Source: Hypericum androsaemum (Eukaryota; Streptophyta; Magnoliopsida; Malpighiales; Hypericaceae). Taken from it: DNA of 64,000 nucleotides. The stretch is taken from positions 12,270,092 to 12,334,091 of the forward strand of contig OZ023190.1 of the NCBI GenBank assembly GCA_963995505.1, read 5' to 3'. The translations under genes were made by a program, and so were the position numbers. The notes under the pieces are model-generated. The model did no database searches, had not been told where the DNA came from, and saw nothing but the letters and a program-made list of their open reading frames with translations. This document shows positions 56,216-64,000 of the stretch, in pieces (the first letter of the stretch is position 1; the number at the start of each line of letters is the position of its first letter).

Positions 56216-58246
56216 TCACGTGATCAAGCCAATCTGATTCGTGTTAAAAACACTTAAGGCTACGAGTTAATGAATTTTCAACACGTATTAACAAGCCAAC
56301 CAAATGTGGTAATAATCTAAACAGTTTCATTACATGTAACCATTCTCAAAGTATCACCAAAGCAAATCCCAAACAACATAGTTTATTGAAATCACAAAAG
56401 CGCAGCGACAATCGGAGGATGGGATGAAACAACTTACCCACAAGTAAGCTCTCTGTGAGTTCCAATTCCCAATTCTTGTCTCCTCCTCCACCTAGCTCTA
56501 GAATTCCAGCAATTCCGATGGCTTCTTCTTATGAAACGTGGGCGGGCGGTCTTTCGGCTTACCCCCGGGAGTGGTGTATTAAACAACTGGGCCTTCTAGC
56601 CCATAAAATTGTTTTCTGGGCCCAGAATTACCTAATATAGGCCGAGCAGTTTATAAACGCTAAAAAAAATAATTTATTTATTATCTTAAAATGCGATTTT
56701 TTAATATGATATCATGTTGAGTTAATTTGTGATCATGACCAAGTTTTGTCTAAGCTCGCTCAAATTTATACTGATAACTTGAGATTAGAGTGATTCTAAC
56801 AATTATGATTTGTGGTGCGCTCTCTTTTTTTTTTTGAAATGGAGGGACGAATTTTTATATATAAATATGAAAAAGTTATATTTTAATTAACGTATAATTC
56901 TTTTTTGCGAGGTTCCGATCGCCGTTTATGGTGCTCTCTATCTGCATCTACTTCAATTGGGAGAGTTAGTTGCAAGGTATGCAAATAAGTTTCCTACAGA
57001 TTCACAGCTTTTACATTTCTGGTTGTCGCAACTCCGTTTTGGCTACATGACACAGAGAACACCACACTAAGTAGGATGTACATTCTATGGCCAATTATTA
57101 ATACACATATCTTTCAAAAAAATATATTTCGTAGTTCTCATCGAATTCCGAAGATTATATTCAACCGTATGATATTTTTTCCAAAAAGTTATCAAATCTT
57201 ATTTAGTGTTTCTATTCCATCCTTGCAACCGAATGTTGTGCTTCGACAAATCGATGCCTGCCATCGACAATAGACATCGACTTGTTTTGAGTGCATCCAT
57301 TTGATGACTAACCACCGACAACGATTGATTAATCATGCAGGTCTACTATTGCAAGGAAGATGAAGTCTGCCTGTATCAATTGCTTGTGTCTGAGGTACCA
57401 TTTCAACAACTCCTCTTCCCCTTCACAAGTCACCCATTTACCACTAAACATGATATATATGCAAATTGGAGAATATTACAGATATCATGTTGACCTCACA
57501 ACTTTTTGTATATTTTTTGTTTGGACCCTGATATATACAAAGGGATACTAATTCAAATTTCACTTTCTAGAAGATTACTTGCGACATACAGCATAGTGAC
57601 ATTCAACCTCGGGTTTCTCAAAATATGAGATCATTTTTTTTACAATCATGACGTGGACTTCGTCTACCTAGGTGATGATGCTATTTCACAAATTTAATTA
57701 TATTAAATTTTTTATAAGTAATTATTATTTTTTTATAATAATATTTGCAATTTTACTATCCCGAGATGTTAAATTTCTGTGTCACGAGGTTACAGTCGCA
57801 ACCTCAGTAAAACTCTACGGAGATAAAATTTAATGAAAAATTTTTTGTAAGAAAAGAGCGTTTAGCAATCACGCTACTAAATTTATTTAACACCGGAATA
57901 ACCTTGTCAATCTCCTATGGCCCACCACAATTTAAGCCCAGTACAACCCACCCGATCTGCTTAGCCCTTTTTTTGTCAGAATTTGCTTATAGCCCCTTAC
58001 ATCTGCTTAGCCCTCAAATTATTTGCAAGCTATTGTATAAAGCTATATAATAATAGTTCTCTCCAATCCATCTGTGAAAATTATAGTTCGTATTATAGAC
58101 CAATCCGTCTGGGAAAATAATAGTTCGTATTATTGTTCTTATTTTGTTAGTGAAGAGAATTCATGATATTATTCTAGTGAAAGCCTCTAGCTTAATTTTT
58201 AGGTGCTGGCCATAAGTATTCTTTAAATTTGTATTAATTTGTTGTT
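56216..58246. other. Downstream unit of WAKL4 and AT-rich spacer
   Basis: 56216-56640 is nearly identical to the region behind WAKL1, and 56640-56720 resembles that behind WAKL2. Beyond this, the sequence is AT-rich with short frames only, apart from the fragment at 57341-57493. Confidence 0.6.
57341..57493 (+). pseudogene. Possible exon fragment resembling the C-terminus of an NHL-repeat/thioredoxin-like (SOQ1-type) protein
   Basis: A clean acceptor (AATCATGCAG) is followed by a 50-codon frame beginning VYYCKEDEVCLYQLL and continuing SEVPFQ. The pattern YYC-x-x-x-x-x-CLY and EVPF is reminiscent of the C-terminal part of plant SUPPRESSOR OF QUENCHING 1-like proteins, from memory. No further exons were found on either side, so at most it is a relic. 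Confidence 0.35.
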
Positions 58247-58687
58247 TATTATTATGATCATTGTTGGGTTTGGGGATTAGCAACGCTACCTTTAACAGTC
58301 AAGTGATGACGGTTCCGTACTTCTGTATTTAAAATTAATGACATGATTAAATTATTTTTTCTTCTAATCGGTGAAAGACATAATTAATTACTGTTGATTG
58401 ATAAGCACGACATGTTTAGCTCCCTACATACCTAGCAACGAAATTAATCACTAGAAAGTAAGAAAAACAGATTCTTAAGGATCCACCAATCATGTGATGT
58501 GACAATTTATAAATTGGTTTTGATAATTAATACTCTGTATCGCATTATTCAAATATTATATTGTAACTTGACTCCGTAAAACGTAAAACGCGTTTCTTCC
58601 TCCAATTGTCAATTTTTCTAAATATCTAGATATTTATTCAGTAGATTCTCAAGTTCCACCACCTATCATATTTGAATTATGGTAAAA

Positions 58688-59168
58688 TTCTTTCAACAAA
58701 TATTTAATATTGTTATATTTTTAATAAATTAAACTCGAAAATTTTTAATTAAACTAGAATAATTTTATCATTGTTGGTATGATACCATTTATTTAAATAT
58801 CCAGAGGAAATTACTACGCAATTTTTTTTTGATAAGTAAAGTGATATATTTCATGAGTAAAACGGTTACACCAATAGTATAAAAGTACTATAGTCAGGTA
58901 CTCAGATAACGCCAATCAGTATGTACCATTCTTTCAACAAATATTTAATATTGTTATATTTTCAATAAATCAAACTCAAAATTTTTTAATTAACTAGAAT
59001 AATTTTATCATTGTTGGTATGGTACCATTTATTTAAGTATCCAGAGGAAATTACTATGCAATTTTTTTAATAAGTAAAGTGATATATTCCACGAGTAAAA
59101 TGGTTATACCAATAGTACAAAAGTACTATAGTCAGGTATTCAGATAACGCCAATCAGTACGCACCATA
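58688..59168 (+). repeat. Tandem duplication of a 241-bp unit
   Basis: Units 58688-58928 and 58929-59168 are about 95% alike by eye. Each starts TTCTTTCAACAAATATTTAA and ends near CAATCAGTAYG-ACCA. The unit covers part of X' plus the first bases of the retroposon, so the duplication happened after that insertion. Confidence 0.9.
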
Positions 59169-59548
59169 CTAATGAGCGCGATCTAAAAACATCTCCAAGA
59201 GAGCATAAAAAGAAAGCTAACCAAAGTGCACTTCGTGCATTCTAAAACACCATAAGAATATACCAAAAACCACCTGACCAAAATTAGGTTGCCGAAGCGA
59301 TCTATTCCGCTGCCAAGCCTTGGCTCGATCATGGGCGGATTGGAGACACAAGATGATGACTTACGTTCGGAGCTTACAGCCAAAGCATGGCGCCTCGCTA
59401 TTGCCTCGGGTCTGTCGTGGGAAGAAGACACCTCTAATATCCTTTAATCGCTAAAAGAATCCGCTTGCGGTCTGACTCACTTTAGATATTTTGACTCCCC
59501 GTAACTCGGGGTCTTTGACGACTGCAAGGTTTATCCTTACGGTATTTT
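58823..59548 (-). mobile_element. 5'-truncated LINE insertion, minus strand, with later tandem duplication
   Basis: GGAAATTACTACGCAAT flanks it on both sides (58806-58822 and 59549-59565), a 17-bp target duplication that appears perfect. The insert begins TTTTTTTTGATAAGTAAA, so an A tail reads on the minus strand, as in the 51007 insertion. About 241 bp of its length is the internal tandem copy. X has one copy of the target (around 44265) and no insert. Confidence 0.85.
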
Positions 59549-61099
59549 GGAAATTACTACGCAATTACATGATGCTTTATGTCAGTTGCTATTGTCCCCC
59601 CGCCTCAAACCATTGGGGATAGAGATTGTGATTAAAAAAGGACAAATCTCGTGGCTCTAGCCAATTAGTCCTTTATTCTAGCCTCATTATCGGGATATAA
59701 TTTATACCATAAGTATCTGATTAACCTCCCAAGAGAACATGATTTTTATAGGAAATACCATCAACCATTAATAAAGCACAATCGAAAATACTTCTTTGTT
59801 TATTTACTTTGGAATTTTTGTTTTCTGAATGACGCAAGTGTTTGTGAATAAAAAAAGACGTGGCCAATAAAAAACAAAAATTACTTGTAATTGAAATGAA
59901 CCAAAGTTTCAAAAAATATTTATCATCTTTAAATGAATTGACGAAAGTTGACATATAAATTTAGTTTTAAAATATAAAAATTGTTAATGTAATCGAAACA
60001 AACTATATGATATCCTAACATCAACTATATCGATCAAATCAGATTCGAATTAGTGCTGTATGAAACATTAATTATGTTGTCAAATCAAAGCAGCCAATAA
60101 ACTATTGCATTAATGGAAAGCAAAAGAAAACGTTAACACGTATTGAAAAAACGTTAACAGATTGGATGGAAAATGACAAGCATGTGCGATCTACGAATTG
60201 GGAAAATCCCATGTGAGGGAGCAAGGCACCAAAACCGATGAATGGGCCTCATCGACTTGTCTTTTTATAACCACTGGATTTAAATTAACGTTTTCTATAC
60301 AGCTGTTAAGGTTTAATTCAATTATATAAAACAGACTTTTGGATAATTAGCATTGTTTATGTCGCAATCATTTATTTCATTCAGGTCATACTCAACCTTT
60401 AATTGGCCTGTTTTTTTAGGAGTTGGTACCCGAAAGGATAAGTCAGAACCTTGGCCCGGATGGATTCGAGTTTAAAATATTTCGGATTCAAATCTAAATA
60501 TAAATATTCTAAAATTTGACGTGAATAAATTTGTCACTCTTTATATTTATATTATGATCCGACCATAACTTTGATTGATCAATATATAATTTTAATTTTG
60601 ATTAGTCTGATAACTAGTTACATCAGCTGAATACTTTTCAATATTATCATCCATAAATCATGATTTTTACATATTAATTTGAAATCCCATATTTTTTTTA
60701 AAAGCAAAACAAAACTTAATAATTCCTACGAGTTACCAAAATTGTCAATGTGCTTAATTATAGCTTGTATATTTTACCAGATTACAGAGAGTTAGTAGTT
60801 AATTATATCGCCATTAGGCTGACATGAAGCAATTGACTTCTCGCAGGCATACGTGGGATCAATGATGGCTTAAATCTCGTCAATAACTGAGATATACCTG
60901 CGGAAAAATATCTAAGTTTATTACCATTTGGTTTTATTACAAATGAAGAGGACACAATCGATGGTTGGGTACAGAGAATCCGGATGTTGCAGGAGGAAAC
61001 AAGAATCGCTCTTGACATGCACACCACCATAGTTAGATGAATCTCATTCATTGTCTTATTATTAATTTGACATGTTTGTTAAAAAATGGAAGATTACAT

Positions 61100-61460
61100 T
61101 TTAGTACCATGAGTTATCGACTACCCACGACAAAAATCTGAGTTATGACAATTTCGTATTGCTACCTTCTGCTTTGGTCATCGGTCAAAACGGTATTGAG
61201 TTTTGGACGACCTTTTGTGCTAGTAGACTTCCGGCCGGTGTGAATGATGTGGCCCATCCGAGCTCGTCGAAAAAGATAGGACTTAGCAGTGAGCTGATGC
61301 ATCGACAAATGCCACGTCATCTGTATCGGCCGGAAGCATACTAGTAGAAACGGTCACCCAAAACTCATCAACGTTTCGACCAAAGGACTATTGCGATGGA
61401 GTTTTCATCGCTCGAGATTTTTATTGTATGTCGCTAATAACTCATGGCACCCTTAAAACA
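61100..61460. mobile_element. Small inverted-repeat element (MITE or MULE-like)
   Basis: The left part (AGTACCATGAGTTATCGACTA...GACAAAAATCT) and the complement of the right part (GGGTGCCATGAGTTATTAGCG...CAATAAAAATCT) are similar over about 60 bp. The core is GC-richer and non-coding. No convincing target duplication was seen. Confidence 0.5.
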
Positions 61461-61624
61461 ATAATGGGAAGGAACGAATTCGGAACAGCTATAGAAATCT
61501 TGGTGTCTCAGATTTGCTTCCAGATTAAAACTTATTACCTTTTTCCAAAGATAACTTAAATGAGAGGAGAGGGATTTTTGTAACCATTAATAAATGGCAA
61601 GTGCAATGATCTTGGTCTAAAGGT

Positions 61625-62095
61625 TTTATGCATGGGCACCGAATTTGGTCCTGGATATGTATTTTCGTCCAGGACCGTCTTGGCATACACTATGGGTCGG
61701 TCAGTTATGATACTATGGGTCGCTCAGTTATGATGCAAAAGGTAGCCCGAAGTAGTCCCGATTTTTCGGAACACACGTTCGTTCGCTCAGTTATGATGTG
61801 ATAGTTTGTTCAGTTATGATACAATGGTTTGCCTGAAGTTCGCGAATGGGCCAAATGGACCGTCCCAGAATACGCGCTACATCGCTTAGTTATGATGTGA
61901 TGGTTCGCCTAGTTATGATACAATGGTTTGCCCAGTTATGATGGAATAGTCCAAAATGAAGTTCAGGATACGCGCTGATTCGCCTAGTTATGATGTGATA
62001 GTTTGCTAAGTTATGATACAATGGGTCACCCAAAATGGGGTCCATGCCGATTCTGAAAATGAGATTCCAGGACCAAATCCGGCCCCTTATCCATG
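61625..62095. mobile_element. Inverted-end element with 23-bp internal repeats
   Basis: The ends share GGATTTGGTCCTGGA-type sequence in inverted orientation. Between them AGTTATGAT occurs nine times (61703, 61726, 61789, 61812, 61888, 61911, 61934, 61986, 62009). Within clusters the spacing is exactly 23 bp, and the clusters recur at about 98-99 bp. No coding capacity. Confidence 0.75.
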
Positions 62096-63762
62096 ATCCT
62101 GTATATATTTTTTATTCCTTATAAAAGTGTATAAATTGACTCTAAAGCGTGTCTCGCTCCAGGAGACAGCCTCTCTTTCATGTCACCAATTACTGGGTCT
62201 CATGTGATTCGCTTAAGATTTTTATATCTCATCTTCCTTTCTAATTAACAGTCCATAAATTTACACAACATATAGTAGTACAGTTGTTGTCACCCTCACA
62301 CTGCAGGAATATTTTAAATATATAAAAATAAAAATGAAACCATATAAATTATTACTTTTTTCCCGAATCACATAGTATGCAAACATCTAACATTTCAACT
62401 AATTTAAATTGGATTTAATTTTAGGTAAATGCTTTACTTTATGTGGTTTGGTCATACAACACTAGCCCGTGATTTTAATAATGTTCGAACAAGTAGTTTT
62501 CTCTAGTTAATATCTCACTATTTAAAAAATATTGGAAAAGCTGCTTAGTATCATTAAATTAAAATGTGAAAAATAAATCAGAAAAAAGTTCACATAAAAC
62601 ATATTTAAATAATGGAGTGTAAACTATATAAACATTAATCACTCCATTGGACATTTTTTACACATATTAATGATATGCAAGTCATCAAACTATATGGTAC
62701 TAAAGTAGATTTGTCTTCAATTTTAAAATAACTAGTCTTTTACAAGTAAGTTTGTTTCGTTCCAAAAACTCAGAAACTATATACATAATCAAATATTAAC
62801 TACCGGCTGCTCGTGTACCTTAATTTTCGTCTGGGTTGTAGCGGAGGAGAAACTAAAATAAGATCCTCGAATCCTGGCACCGGATACAGTGCCTTATTTT
62901 GTAAATTGGGAATTGGAGATACGGCCAAAATGTGCACTAAATATATATTTCACCCTCGTGGATGAGGCCGAGCAGAGGAAGAAAATAAAGGAGGATCGCC
63001 GGAAAAGGGAGGATCCCAGTTAAATACTTCAATTGCCAGTGTCCAATTGTCAGTGTTTCTACTTCCTATCAGTTTTACCACCTGCAACGGTAAAAAAAAT
63101 CCACAGCCAATAGAATATTTCAACATAGTAACGAGATGAATCTTAAATAAAAAGGCATTTGGACTAATCGTATAAGATGTTAACGAATTGATTGATGTCA
63201 TGGATTCAATCCTTTTTAGGTGTAAAAATTTAACTTAAAAAGAACAAGATAAATCTTGATGAAAATTTAATCCCAATGTAACGCAGAACCAAATGTTGCT
63301 TTCCTCCATAAAATATATGTGTAGCATTTTTAGAGAAATGATTTTGGCCGTGCCATGGTTATACGAAAACAACTAGTGGTTATTAGTTATGAGGGTGATT
63401 GACTTATTTATAAATTTAATTAATTTATTTATTCATCGTCTTAAAATTTTAAATTGGATACGAAGAACGATGATGATTTTTTACACTTCGAGCTTGATCT
63501 CGGTCTTATACACAAATCTCATATCTTCACTCTATTTTTACCTTTGAGCTAGACCGATTTAACAAGATACATGTACATACGTGATGTGATATGGGACAAA
63601 TTTTATAAGTTTCTATCGTTTTCCACACAGAATCAGCATTATACTTGCATATTCTCGGAGATCAACTTGAATTAGGTTACAGAGATCTACCTCCAGGAAA
63701 AAGTGAATGGGAACATGGGGGCTTAGAAAAAGAATATAATTATTGGCGATTGCCGCGGTTAA

Positions 63763-63975
63763 GGATTAAAGATTGCTGCAATTGTTAGGAATCACGAAGG
63801 TCATATTATAGATGGTCATGCCACCTTAGCTCTTGCCTCTTCACCTCTAGAGGTTGACCTGTTGGCGATTCGGTTTGCGGTGAAGCTGATCTTTCACTCA
63901 CATGCTGCATCTACGACAATTCTAGAAACTGATTATCGTATAACTTATTCTTTTCTTAGTGATCCACAATCTTGA
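63763..63975 (+). pseudogene. LINE-type RNase H (RVT_3) fragment
   Basis: The frame after a stop at 63760 reads IAAIVRNHEGHIIDG, then SSPLEVDLLAIRFAVKL, then ILETDYRITY, ending at TGA 63973. This matches the RNase H-like domain often found as relics of plant LINE polyproteins: the conserved E lies in SPLE and a D in ETD. The start is missing, so it is a fragment. Neighbouring sequence just upstream does not continue it in frame. Confidence 0.7.
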
Positions 63976-64000
63976 TTGAAACTTAAAATTGCTAATTTTT

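Larger units (their letters stand above)
58247..60465. repeat. Block X' (second copy of non-coding block X)
   Basis: Aligns with 40806-41318 and 44236-45575. It lacks the ORF1 element and the copia element of X, but has its own retroposon and tandem duplication. It ends near 60465 just after GGTACCCGAAAGGATAAG, as X does near 45575. Confidence 0.85.
60466..63754. other. AT-rich intergenic region with two small inverted-repeat elements
   Basis: No protein gene recognised. The notable features are listed separately (about 61100-61460 and 61625-62095). The remainder is AT-rich with short frames only. Confidence 0.55.

Overview
The window is nuclear DNA of a flowering plant, most likely a eudicot. 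It has intron-split genes with GT-AG and GC-AG borders, a plastid-targeted ferroportin-family gene, a cluster of wall-associated receptor-kinase-like (WAKL) genes, and many LTR and non-LTR retrotransposon remnants. The species cannot be fixed from the sequence. All comparisons below were made by eye between parts of the window or against remembered family features.

Layout. 1-2.9 kb holds no gene I recognise. 2.92-6.86 kb (minus strand) is a complete 13-exon gene for a plastid/mitochondrial ferroportin-like transporter (IREG3/MAR1 type, 595 aa). 7.5-8.75 kb is a Mutator-like element with long inverted ends. 9.3-21.4 kb holds WAKL1 (intact) and WAKL2 (broken), each with a duplicated upstream and downstream region; between them sit unidentified exon-like fragments and a truncated copia element. 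21.4-40.8 kb is retrotransposon DNA in which a Tat-type gypsy element (minus strand) is fused to a copia element (minus strand). The gypsy element carries an antisense plant-mobile-domain gene. The copia element carries a nested LTR-internal-LTR-internal-LTR array with intact 5-bp target duplications. 40.8-45.6 kb is a non-coding block, X, invaded by an ORF1-only non-LTR element. 47.5-56.7 kb holds WAKL3 (intact) and WAKL4 (broken, chimeric). 58.25-60.5 kb is X', the second copy of X. 60.5-64 kb is AT-rich, with a 23-bp/98-bp repeat element and an RNase H fragment of a LINE.

How it fits together. The order WAKL-A, WAKL-B, X followed by WAKL-A', WAKL-B', X' points to one block duplication. The first block was later expanded by about 19 kb of retrotransposons, and each block gained its own smaller insertions. 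The duplicate blocks supply empty sites that date and delimit several insertions. WAKL1 and WAKL3 encode complete receptor kinases (GUB_WAK domain, EGF-like domain, transmembrane helix, kinase with an HGD catalytic loop). WAKL2 and WAKL4 are pseudogenes. The 3' half of WAKL4 looks converted from WAKL1 and is followed by an exact 69-bp local inversion.
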